NCBI GenBank assembly: GCA_963826165.1 | Contig: CAWGWC010000017.1 | Span: 248,001-312,000, forward strand | DNA length: 64,000 nt | Origin: JACVRW01 sp963826165 | Lineage (GTDB): Bacteria > Actinomycetota > Thermoleophilia > Solirubrobacterales > Thermoleophilaceae | Direction of reading: 5' to 3' | Part shown: positions 55,450 through 64,000 of the stretch, piece after piece | Layout: the number at the start of each line of letters is the position of its first letter | Position numbering within the stretch: the stretch's first letter is position 1 | Position numbers and translations under genes: made by a program | Notes under the pieces: generated by a model | The model's database searches: none | What the model was told of the DNA's origin: nothing | The model's input: the letters and a program-made list of their open reading frames with translations, nothing else

Positions 55450-55455
55450 TACCCT
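55450..55455 (+). promoter_or_regulatory. -10 hexamer TACCCT, 10 nt before metK ATG
   Basis: TACCCT lies between the two divergent starts, 10 nt before ATG 55466. The 19-bp gap leaves no room for a SAM riboswitch. Confidence 0.45.
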
Positions 55456-55465
55456 TTCCCGCCTG

Positions 55466-56731
55466 ATGACGAGCGACCAGCTTTCAGACAACGAGTTCCT
55501 GTTTACGTCGGAGTCGGTGACCGAAGGTCATCCGGACAAGGTGGCCGACCAGATCTCCGACGGTGTCCTGGATGCCGTGATGGCCGAGGACCCTACGGGT
55601 CGCGTGGCCTGCGAGACGTTGGTCAACACCGGTCTGGTGGTGGTTTCGGGAGAAATCACCACCGACACGTACGTGGACATCCCGAAGATCGCGCGGGAGA
55701 CGATCCGCAAGATCGGCTACTCCGGTTCGCGTTACGGGTTCGATTGCGACAGCTGTGCGGTGATCTCGGCCATCGACGAGCAGTCGCCGGACATCGCGCA
55801 GGGAGTGGACAAGGCCTACGAGGCCAGGACCGATCCTGCTGACAACGATGAACTCGACGTGGCCGGTGCGGGCGATCAGGGGATGATGTTCGGTTACGCC
55901 ACCCGCGAGACCAAGGAGCTGATGCCGCTGCCGATCGCGCTGGCGCACCAGCTGGCGCACCGGCTGGCCGAGATCAGGCGCGCCGAGGTGCTGCCGTACC
56001 TGGGCCCGGACGGCAAGACGCAGGTGACGGTGCGTTACGAGAACGGGCTCCCGATCGAGATCGAGCGGGTGTTGGTCTCGACGCAGCACAAGGAGGGGGT
56101 CGACTCGCAGACGCTGATCCGGCCGGATCTGTGGGAGCACGTGGTGCACCCGATCCTCCCCGCCGAGCTGTTCGACGAGAAGAAGCTGCTCGACGACGGC
56201 GGCCACAACTTTCTGGTCAACCCGACAGGCAAGTTCGTGATCGGCGGCCCGGTCGGCGACGCGGGTCTGACGGGGCGCAAGATCATCGTCGACACGTACG
56301 GCGGGATGGCCCGCCACGGCGGCGGGGCGTTCTCGGGCAAGGATCCGTCGAAGGTGGACCGCTCGGCTGCCTACGCGGCTCGCTACGTGGCCAAGAACGT
56401 GGTGGCCGCCGGGCTGGCGGACAGGTGCGAGGTGCAGGTGGCGTACGCCATCGGGGTGGCGCACCCGGTGTCGGTGATGGTCGAGACCTTCGGCACCGAG
56501 AAGGTGTCGCGGGGCGAGATCGCCCGGCTGGTCACCGAGCACTTCGATCTGCGCCCGGGCGCGTTCAGGGAATATCTCGACCTGCACCGGCCGATCTATC
56601 AGAAGACCGCGGCCTACGGTCACTTCGGCCGCGAGGACCACGACTTCACCTGGGAGAAGACCGACAAGGCCGACACGCTGCGCCACGCCGCCGGCCTGGG
56701 CGAGCGCTCCGCGGAGCCGGCCAAGGCCTAG
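55466..56731 (+). CDS. metK: S-adenosylmethionine synthetase
   Basis: A 421-residue MetK. FLFTSESVTEGHPDKVADQISDGVLDAV at the start, CETLVNTGLVVVSGEI, GAGDQGMMFGYATRETKELMPLPI (the GAGDQG signature), FVIGGPVGDAGLTGRKIIVDTYGGMARHGGGAFSGKDPSKVDRSAAY and DLRPGAFREYLDL are all canonical. It makes SAM from ATP and methionine. ATG 55466 is selected because the family starts there. The third base of codons near the 5' end is less GC-biased than in neighbours. Confidence 0.96.
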   Translation: MTSDQLSDNEFLFTSESVTEGHPDKVADQISDGVLDAVMAEDPTGRVACETLVNTGLVVVSGEITTDTYVDIPKIARETIRKIGYSGSRYGFDCDSCAVISAIDEQSPDIAQGVDKAYEARTDPADNDELDVAGAGDQGMMFGYATRETKELMPLPIALAHQLAHRLAEIRRAEVLPYLGPDGKTQVTVRYENGLPIEIERVLVSTQHKEGVDSQTLIRPDLWEHVVHPILPAELFDEKKLLDDGGHNFLVNPTGKFVIGGPVGDAGLTGRKIIVDTYGGMARHGGGAFSGKDPSKVDRSAAYAARYVAKNVVAAGLADRCEVQVAYAIGVAHPVSVMVETFGTEKVSRGEIARLVTEHFDLRPGAFREYLDLHRPIYQKTAAYGHFGREDHDFTWEKTDKADTLRHAAGLGERSAEPAKA

Positions 56732-56741
56732 TCGCTCTCCG

Positions 56742-57185
56742 GTGGGCAAGGTCCTCTACACCGCGCGGGCCAAGGTCAGGGGCGGTCGAGCGGACGGGCA
56801 CGCCGTCACCGACGACGGGGCGCTCGAGGTGAAAATCCGGCCGCCGAAGGAGCTGGGGGGAGACGGCGCCGGCACGAACCCCGAGCAGCTCTTCGCGGCG
56901 GGCTTTGCCGCCTGTTTCGAGAGCGCGCTGGCCGTGGTCGCCCGCCGCCAGAAGCTGGACGCCGACGACGCCGAGGTCGACTCGCAGGTCGAGCTCGTCA
57001 CCAACGACAGCAGGGGCTTCGACCTGGCTGTCGCGATGGACGTAACGCTGCCGTCGATCGACGACACCGGCGCCGCGGTCGAGCTGGTCGAGGCGGCCCA
57101 CAAGGTCTGTCCCTACTCCAACGCCACCCGCGGCAACATCGAGGTCAGGCTCACCGCCAACGGCGAGCCGGTCGGCGGCTCCTAG
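56742..57185 (+). CDS. Ohr/OsmC family peroxiredoxin
   Basis: A 147-residue protein of the organic hydroperoxide resistance (Ohr) branch: LYTARAKVRGGRADGHAVTDDGALEVKI at the start, GTNPEQLFAAGFAACFESAL with the first redox Cys, and AHKVCPYSNATRGNIEV with the second. It reduces organic hydroperoxides using lipoyl-dependent or thiol donors. The start is GTG 56742, 10 bp after metK; TAGTCG beginning with the metK stop is an imperfect -10. Its stop shares CTAG with the convergent LysE gene. Confidence 0.9.
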   Translation: MGKVLYTARAKVRGGRADGHAVTDDGALEVKIRPPKELGGDGAGTNPEQLFAAGFAACFESALAVVARRQKLDADDAEVDSQVELVTNDSRGFDLAVAMDVTLPSIDDTGAAVELVEAAHKVCPYSNATRGNIEVRLTANGEPVGGS

Positions 57186-57820
57186 CCGTCGAGCAGCGGC
57201 TCGGCGCCGAGCCGCAGCCCGAGCAGCACCAGCAGGCCCCCGACCACGCGGTCGATTACATGCTTGGCCCGTGCATACCAGCGGCGGACCGGCGGCCGTC
57301 CGAACAGCACCGCGAGCAGGCAATGCCACCACAGGGCGTTGAACACGATCACCGCGATTGCCGCCACCACGACCCAGTCCGCCCCGGCGCTGTCGAGCAC
57401 CGGCGCGAGGATGCTGCCGAAGAACACCGCCGCCTTGGGGTTGGTCAGGTTGGTCAGCAGGCCGCGCAGGTAGAGCCGGCGCGGGCTGTCCTCGGCGGGA
57501 CGCCCGGAAGGCTCGGGCGAGGGCGGCGGCTCGCCCGCCCCGAGCCATACGCGGATACCGAGGTAGACGAGATACGCGCCGCCCGCCACCTGGATGCCGT
57601 GGCGCAGCCACGAGGCCTGCTCGAACACCAGGCCGAGCCCCACGGCCGCCAGCGTGGACAGGATCAGCGAGCCGGTGGCCACGCCCAGCGCCACCGCCAG
57701 CGCGTTGCGCTGAGAGCTCGACATGGCCGTCTGGGTCACCACGAGCACGTTGGGGCCGGGGGAGGCCATCGCCACGAGATGGATCGTGGCCACCGAGAGC
57801 AGAAGGGCGGCGGCGGACAC
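57182..57820 (-). CDS. LysE/RhtB family amino acid exporter
   Basis: A 212-residue membrane protein with about six helices. N-terminal TIHLVAMASPGPNVLVVTQTAMSSS is the LysE signature, followed by GVATGSLILSTLAAVGLGLVFEQ, VAGGAYLVYLGIRVWLG, a charged loop, and RGLLTNLTNPKAAVFFGSILAPVLD. It exports amino acids or related metabolites such as homoserine lactones; substrate unknown. GTG 57820. Divergent from the MetE-like gene. Confidence 0.9.
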   Translation of the reverse strand: MSAAALLLSVATIHLVAMASPGPNVLVVTQTAMSSSQRNALAVALGVATGSLILSTLAAVGLGLVFEQASWLRHGIQVAGGAYLVYLGIRVWLGAGEPPPSPEPSGRPAEDSPRRLYLRGLLTNLTNPKAAVFFGSILAPVLDSAGADWVVVAAIAVIVFNALWWHCLLAVLFGRPPVRRWYARAKHVIDRVVGGLLVLLGLRLGAEPLLDG

Positions 57821-57839
57821 GCGTTCAGGGCGGAAGAGG

Positions 57840-57869
57840 TTGACTCGGCGGGGCCGGCTGGTTTACGTT
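57840..57869 (+). promoter_or_regulatory. promoter TTGACT-N18-TACGTT for the MetE-like gene
   Basis: -35 TTGACT (57840-57845), 18-nt spacer, -10 TACGTT (57864-57869). Transcription would start near 57876. The leader of about 73 nt contains a GCCGT/ACGGC hairpin (57906-57921) and a strong Shine-Dalgarno GAGGAGG (57934-57940). Confidence 0.6.
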
Positions 57870-57948
57870 CGCGCACACGGTGGGGAGACTGGTCTGTATC
57901 ACAGGGCCGTCGTGAAACGGCGAGTCCGTAGCCGAGGAGGAGCACAGG

Positions 57949-59118
57949 ATGGCGTACGACCCGAGGACTGACACGGGGATACCGACGGAGCCGGTGGGGT
58001 CGCTTCCACGACCGTCCAAGCTGCAGGCCGCTTACGCGGACTACGACGACGGCAAGATCTCGAAGGATGACCTGGAGGCCGAGCAGGACACCGCCGTCCA
58101 GGACTCGATCGAGAACATGGAGGCCACCGGCTGCCCGATCGTGTCGGACGGCGAGCAGCGCTGGTCGAGCTTCGCCACCTACCCGGTGACCGACACCCTG
58201 GCCGGCACCGGCCTGGCCGATCACCTGGGTCCCGGGGGGCAGTACTTCGCGATCTTCGCCGACGGGCATCACCGCCAGCTGCCGAAGCTGGTGAGCGGGC
58301 CCTTCAAGTACAAGACCTACGCCGGCGACACGCTCAAGAAGTCGATCAAGTTCGCCAACAAGCCGATGAAGCAGGCGGTGATTGCGCCCTCCATGCTCGC
58401 GCTGCTGTACCCGCTCAACGAGGAGGTCGACGGCTATCCCCGCGACCAGTTCGAGGAGGACCTGACGAACGAGGCCGAGAAGGACATCCGCAGCGCCTTC
58501 GACGCTGGGGCCGAGCGCGTGTCCATGGACTTCACCGAGGGCCGGCTGGCCACACGCGACGATCCTCGCAATCCCTGGACGGGCGCGGGGATGCTGCCGC
58601 ACTTCGTGGAGCTGATCAACCGGGTGATGGACCGCTTCGAGCCCGAAGAGCGCAAGAACATCGGCATTCACACCTGCCCTGGCGGCGACCGCGACTCGGT
58701 GCACAGCGCCGACGTGCCCTACAACAACCTGCTGCCGGAGATGTTCAAGATCAACGCCGGCTATTTCCTGATTCAGATGGCCTCGGAGCGCGAGAAGGAT
58801 CCGGTCTACGAGTCGATCGGCAAGCACAGCCGCGACGACGCCAACGGCGTCGCGCAGATGTGTTACATCGGCGTGATCAACCCGCAGAACCCGCGGGTGG
58901 AGAGTCCGGAGGAGGTGGCGAACGCCCTGACACGGGCCGCCGACTTCATCCCCAAGGAGCGCTTGGCCTCTACCGACGACTGTGGCTTCTCGCCCTTCTC
59001 GATCGACGAGAAGCCCAACCACGGCTCGCCCGACTACGCGCGCGAGGTGGCTTTCCAGAAGATCAAGAACCGGGTCGAGGGAACCCGTATGGCCGCGGAG
59101 AAGCTGGGGGTCTCCTAG
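57949..59118 (+). CDS. core-MetE-like (cobalamin-independent methionine synthase family) methyltransferase
   Basis: A 389-residue protein corresponding to the C-terminal (catalytic) half of MetE: EPVGSLPRPSKLQAAYADY at the start, ATGCPIVSDGEQRW, ERVSMDFTEGRLA, zinc-site NIGIHTCPGGD (His241, Cys243), and STDDCGFSPF (Cys345). The classical N-terminal folate-binding half is absent, so methyl-tetrahydrofolate may not be the direct donor. Known core-MetE enzymes take methyl groups from corrinoid proteins. The next gene is a GcvT-like folate-binding protein. Promoter, leader and Shine-Dalgarno are all clear here. Confidence 0.82.
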   Translation: MAYDPRTDTGIPTEPVGSLPRPSKLQAAYADYDDGKISKDDLEAEQDTAVQDSIENMEATGCPIVSDGEQRWSSFATYPVTDTLAGTGLADHLGPGGQYFAIFADGHHRQLPKLVSGPFKYKTYAGDTLKKSIKFANKPMKQAVIAPSMLALLYPLNEEVDGYPRDQFEEDLTNEAEKDIRSAFDAGAERVSMDFTEGRLATRDDPRNPWTGAGMLPHFVELINRVMDRFEPEERKNIGIHTCPGGDRDSVHSADVPYNNLLPEMFKINAGYFLIQMASEREKDPVYESIGKHSRDDANGVAQMCYIGVINPQNPRVESPEEVANALTRAADFIPKERLASTDDCGFSPFSIDEKPNHGSPDYAREVAFQKIKNRVEGTRMAAEKLGVS

Positions 59119-59128
59119 AGGGGGGACC

Positions 59129-59746
59129 TTGATCGCTCGCTACGGATCGGTGGCCGCCGAGATGGCGGTCTGCGCCAAGGCCGCCGGCCTGGTCGACCGC
59201 TCCGGGTGGAGTCTCATGTCGATCGAGGGGCCTGAGCCCCTGCTCGCACACGTGCTGGAGGTGGCGGTGGCCGACTCGGTACCCGAGCCCGGCACCGCCG
59301 CATGCGTGGCCGGAACCTGGTGCTGCCGCGTGGGCCCCGACCGGGCCGTGGTGGCCGGCATGCCCAGCGCGGTGGCCCGCTGGCGGCAGGTCACGGGGCG
59401 CGCCATCGCCGGCGGCGGGCTGGCGGTCACGGCGCGTGAGGTGAGCGGGGGCACGGCGCTGTCGGTGGTGGGGCCCAGGGCCGCCAGGGTGCTCGAGCGA
59501 GCGGGCCTGCCGGCGGATCTCCCGCTGCACGGGGTGATCGCCGCGGAGCTGGTGCACACCCCGGCGGTCGTCGTGCACGAGGAGCACGATCACTTCCTCC
59601 TGCTGCTCGAGGGCGGGGAGCTCGAGCCGGTGTGGCACGCGCTGCTCGACGCGGGCCGCGACCTGGGCATCTCGCCGGTGGGCAACGAGGCGCTCGACCG
59701 GCTGGCGGCCGCGGCGCGGACCCACCCCGGCGAGCACCAGGTCTAG
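59129..59746 (+). CDS. short GcvT/YgfZ-like folate-binding fold protein
   Basis: 205 residues from TTG 59129, with GAGGGGGG as Shine-Dalgarno. The sequence follows the aminomethyltransferase/sarcosine-oxidase-gamma fold: ARYGSVAAEMAVCAKAAGLVDRSGWSLMSIEGPEPL (as in GcvT 'yGs...E...a..aglvDrS'), SVVGPRAARVLERAGLPADL, and EEHDHFLLLLEGGELEPVWHALLDAGRDLGISPVGNEALDRL. It lacks about the last third of GcvT. It starts 10 bp after the core-MetE-like gene, so the two are likely one operon and may act together in folate-linked methyl transfer. Function unproven. Confidence 0.72.
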   Translation: MIARYGSVAAEMAVCAKAAGLVDRSGWSLMSIEGPEPLLAHVLEVAVADSVPEPGTAACVAGTWCCRVGPDRAVVAGMPSAVARWRQVTGRAIAGGGLAVTAREVSGGTALSVVGPRAARVLERAGLPADLPLHGVIAAELVHTPAVVVHEEHDHFLLLLEGGELEPVWHALLDAGRDLGISPVGNEALDRLAAAARTHPGEHQV

Positions 59747-60876
59747 CCGGGCTCTGGCACCCGAGCCCGGCGCACGCGGTGGACCGCCACCTCGTCGCGC
59801 ACGCCCTTGAAACGATGGCGTCCGGCGTAGGACCAGTGGTAGTCGCGCACGGCCGACTGCTTGACCCGTTCGGTGGCGACCACGCTTCCGCGACGCGCGA
59901 AGGCCGTGAGGCGGCTGGCCAGGTTGACCGGGCTGCCGTAGTAGTCGCCGGCGCGCGGCAGCGCCTCACCGGAGGCGATGCCGGCCCGGAGCAGCGGTGC
60001 GGCGGGATCTTCACCGGAGCTCTCCACCAGGCCGAGCATGGCTTCCAGCAGCGGATCGGGCGCGGGGGCCACGAGCATCGCGGCGTCGCCGATGGTCTTG
60101 ACCACCCGCACCGGCATGCGCGCGGCGTCCTCCACCCGGCGCTCGAAGTCGCCGATCACGCGCCCGAGCTCGTCGGCCGGGACCTGCTCGCCCAGCTCGG
60201 TGAAGCCCACGATGTCGACGAAGCCCACCACCACGTCCTGGGCGCCCGGCAGCCGGCCGCTCTCGAGCTCCGCCTGTCCGATCACCGCCTGGCGGATCTG
60301 CTCGCGCATGCGCATGCTCAGCATGTTCTGAAGGGCCGGGCCGGCCAGCGGACCCAGCTGGCGCAGCGTGTCGGCGTAGCGGAGGCCCAGGTCGCGCTCG
60401 GTGTCGCCGGGGTGAATCAGCGCCTGGCCGAGGTTGGCGATCATCGACGAGGCCACCGTGCCCATGGCCTGGCTCATCACCCGCGTGAGCTCGAGGAAGC
60501 CCTCACGGTCCAGTCCGGCGGCCATCAGCACGGCGGCCTGCCGGGTGAGGTCGAGATCCTCGGCGGTGAGCGCCCGCTCGTCGGGGCCCACATCGGGCTG
60601 GCCCAGCGCGCGGCGGGCGTCGCGCAGGAAGTCGAGCTCGACGCCCGCTGCCTCGGCCACCTCGCGCTGGGTGTAGCGCGGCCCCTCGGCCTCCAGGACC
60701 CGCTCGACCGGAAGCAGAGCCAGCCGGTCCTCGGCGGCGGCACGCCGGAGCTCATCGACGGTGAAGCCCTCGTTCTCGAGCGTGCGCAGCAGCTCGAGCC
60801 GCGCCTCACGGGCCACACCTGCTCCGGCACCCTCCAGCAGTCCCTCTCCCTCGAAATCGATGGCCACGCCCGACAT
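59743..60876 (-). CDS. Class III adenylate cyclase with Rv1264-like regulatory domain
   Basis: A 377-residue cyclase. The N-terminal helical domain (about 12-200; LLRTLENEGFTVDELRRAAAEDRLALLPVERVL, YTQREVAEAAGVELDFLRDARRAL) matches the adenylate cyclase regulatory domain of Mycobacterium Rv1264, which makes that enzyme pH-sensitive. The catalytic domain has VGFVDIVGFTELGE (metal Asp221), VKTIGDAAML (Lys260, Asp264), GSPVNLASRL (Asn318, Arg322), so it looks active. It makes cAMP. ATG 60876 is chosen; a longer frame from 60957 would run into priA. Its stop shares CTAG with the GcvT-like gene. Confidence 0.88.
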   Translation of the reverse strand: MSGVAIDFEGEGLLEGAGAGVAREARLELLRTLENEGFTVDELRRAAAEDRLALLPVERVLEAEGPRYTQREVAEAAGVELDFLRDARRALGQPDVGPDERALTAEDLDLTRQAAVLMAAGLDREGFLELTRVMSQAMGTVASSMIANLGQALIHPGDTERDLGLRYADTLRQLGPLAGPALQNMLSMRMREQIRQAVIGQAELESGRLPGAQDVVVGFVDIVGFTELGEQVPADELGRVIGDFERRVEDAARMPVRVVKTIGDAAMLVAPAPDPLLEAMLGLVESSGEDPAAPLLRAGIASGEALPRAGDYYGSPVNLASRLTAFARRGSVVATERVKQSAVRDYHWSYAGRHRFKGVRDEVAVHRVRRARVPEPG

Positions 60877-60918
60877 CGTCGCGGGTCGGGGGTGCCTCTG
60901 GCCGTCCGGGCCGGCTCG

Positions 60919-60924
60919 TAGCTT
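60919..60924 (+). promoter_or_regulatory. -10 hexamer TAGCTT, 7 nt before priA GTG
   Basis: TAGCTT 60919-60924, gap 7 nt to GTG 60932; identical hexamer and spacing to the gene at 471. Confidence 0.5.
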
Positions 60925-60931
60925 CGGTCGG

Positions 60932-63097
<2,166 letters not shown>

Positions 63098-63134
63098 GGC
63101 CGAGTCCGGCGCTCTTCCGCGCGGCCCGTCGCGT

Positions 63135-63140
63135 TAGAAT
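63135..63140 (+). promoter_or_regulatory. -10 hexamer TAGAAT, 8 nt before def ATG
   Basis: TAGAAT is close to the consensus -10; gap 8 nt to ATG 63149, no Shine-Dalgarno. Confidence 0.55.
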
Positions 63141-63148
63141 CGGAGCCG

Positions 63149-63754
63149 ATGAGCGCAGACACTCAAGACCACGATCTCGAGGTGGAGGCCGAGCGCGAGG
63201 AGGACGGCCCGGCCCTCGATCCTGAGCTCGAGGCGCGGCGTGCGGCCGCGATGACGTTCATCCGCCGCCTGGGCGACCCGGTCCTCAAGTCGCGCGCCAC
63301 CGAGGTCGACCGCTTTGACGATTCCCTGCGTCGCCAGGTGAGTCGCATGGCGGGGATCATGGGTGACGCCCTGGGCGTGGGCCTGGCCGCGCCGCAGCTC
63401 GGCATCTCGCAGCGCCTGCTGGTCTACCGGGTGGGCCCCGATGCCCCGGTGATCGCGCTGGCCAATCCTCGGATCGAGTGGGCCAGCGACGACGCCGAGG
63501 TGATCGACGAGGGCTGCCTATCGATCCCGGGGGTCAGCGTGGACGTCGAGCGGCCGGTGCACGTCCTGGTTCGCGCCCACGACGAGGAGGGCAACGACCG
63601 GCTGGTCGAGGCCTCGGGCCTGGAGGCCCGGGTCATCCAGCACGAAATGGACCACCTCGACGGCGTGCTGATCCTCGACCGCACCACGCGCGACGAGCGC
63701 AAGCGCGCGCTGCGCGAACTGCGCGAGCGCGAGCGCGACCAGGCCGCCGCCTGA
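63149..63754 (+). CDS. def: Peptide deformylase
   Basis: A 201-residue metalloenzyme. Motif 1 GVGLAAPQLGI, motif 2 DEGCLSIPGVSVDVERP (metal Cys), motif 3 ARVIQHEMDHLDGVLILDR (HExxH). It removes the formyl group from nascent proteins. An acidic N-terminal extension of about 30 residues (DTQDHDLEVEAEREEDG) precedes the usual start (RRLGDPVLKSRATEV) and is unusual for the family. Translation from ATG 63149 is supported by the TAGAAT hexamer. Confidence 0.94.
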   Translation: MSADTQDHDLEVEAEREEDGPALDPELEARRAAAMTFIRRLGDPVLKSRATEVDRFDDSLRRQVSRMAGIMGDALGVGLAAPQLGISQRLLVYRVGPDAPVIALANPRIEWASDDAEVIDEGCLSIPGVSVDVERPVHVLVRAHDEEGNDRLVEASGLEARVIQHEMDHLDGVLILDRTTRDERKRALRELRERERDQAAA

Positions 63755-63762
63755 ACTGAAGC

Positions 63763-64000
63763 TCAGAGCGGGTGCCGGAGCTCCACGGGCTCCACGCTGC
63801 GCTCCGCGTCACTCCGCAGCGCAGCCGTGAACAGGTCGTGGGTGGAGGCCGCTTCCTCAGGGGTCACGCAGTGGAAGGGCTGGCGCATGCCGTCGCGGCC
63901 GTGGGCCAGCTCATCGAGGAAGGCCGCCCACATCTGCTGCAGCGCATCGGAGAAGCCGAACTCGAAGATCGGACCGGTGATGCTCGGGTAGGCCGACTGG
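63763..64000 (-). CDS. Gfo/Idh/MocA-type oxidoreductase, 3' end only (gene continues past the window)
   Basis: The minus-strand frame ends at 63763-63765 (TGA) and is open to the window edge, giving the last ~78 residues of a protein. The segment has SITGPIFEFGFSDALQQMW, FLDELAHGRDGMRQPFHCVTPEEAASTHDLFTAAL and SDAERSVEPVEL. The 'F...L..G....pf.cvtpeeA..thdlf.AAl.S...g..VeL' pattern is the usual C-terminus of sugar/inositol dehydrogenases of this superfamily. The NAD-binding half is outside, so the substrate is open. Confidence 0.78.
   Translation of the reverse strand, partial: QSAYPSITGPIFEFGFSDALQQMWAAFLDELAHGRDGMRQPFHCVTPEEAASTHDLFTAALRSDAERSVEPVELRHPL

Noticed and set aside
55447..55465. 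SAM riboswitch before metK
   Set aside because: The gap to the divergent gene is 19 bp.

Overview
The window is a very GC-rich chromosomal segment, close to 70% or more by eye. It has dense, often overlapping genes, many GTG and TTG starts, no rRNA or tRNA gene that I can see, and no integrase, transposase or CRISPR array. The content suggests an actinobacterium. The features behind this are an Rpf-like resuscitation factor, an Rv1264-like adenylate cyclase, AbiEi/DUF559 proteins, a dcw cluster without ftsA, and two copies of a 'membrane anchor plus short hydrophilic repeats' surface family. My best guess is class Thermoleophilia (Solirubrobacterales-like); this is inference, not a database result.

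Layout. 1-13400: mixed accessory and housekeeping genes (Rpf-like protein, a two-component system with divergent sensor and regulator, MFS exporter, M20 and M3 peptidases, methyltransferases, a cpaF-tadB-tadC trio). 13400-31971: the division and cell wall (dcw) cluster in the order mraZ-rsmH-ftsL-ftsI-[two reverse-strand signalling genes]-murE-murF-mraY-murD-ftsW-murG-murC-murB-ftsQ-ftsZ. It starts with a 10-bp-periodic MraZ operator array. ftsZ has its own consensus promoter and upstream palindromic repeats. 31968-39352: small genes, the glycine cleavage operon gcvT-gcvH-gcvPA-gcvPB and a sulfite-oxidase-like molybdoenzyme. 39381-45185: trpS, scpA, scpB, a decayed surface-protein pseudogene, an EamA transporter, rlmN and rluB. 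45226-53118: an aromatic amino acid block (aroH, aminotransferase, DAHP synthase, tyrA, aroA) running into cmk and der. 53154-64000: a solitary AbiEi-HTH/DUF559 nuclease-like gene, tryptophanase family enzyme, metK, Ohr, LysE, a core-MetE-like protein with a GcvT-like partner, a class III cyclase, priA, def and the end of an oxidoreductase gene.

Most notable signals. (1) Upstream of DAHP synthase there is a 32-codon leader ORF ending in a Tyr-Trp-Tyr-Trp-Arg-Phe run, followed by nested perfect inverted repeats. This is the layout of a ribosome-mediated attenuator sensing aromatic amino acids. (2) About 22 genes have a TANNNT-type hexamer 6-11 nt before the start codon and no Shine-Dalgarno, which points to pervasive leaderless transcription. 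In one case (rlmN/rluB) two divergent -10 elements overlap. (3) A GAF plus degenerate-GGDEF protein and an MshEN-like coiled-coil protein sit inside the dcw cluster. (4) A 15-bp inverted repeat wraps the start codon of the AbiEi/DUF559 gene.

Limits: all assignments are from reading translated sequence and motifs; no alignments or searches were run.
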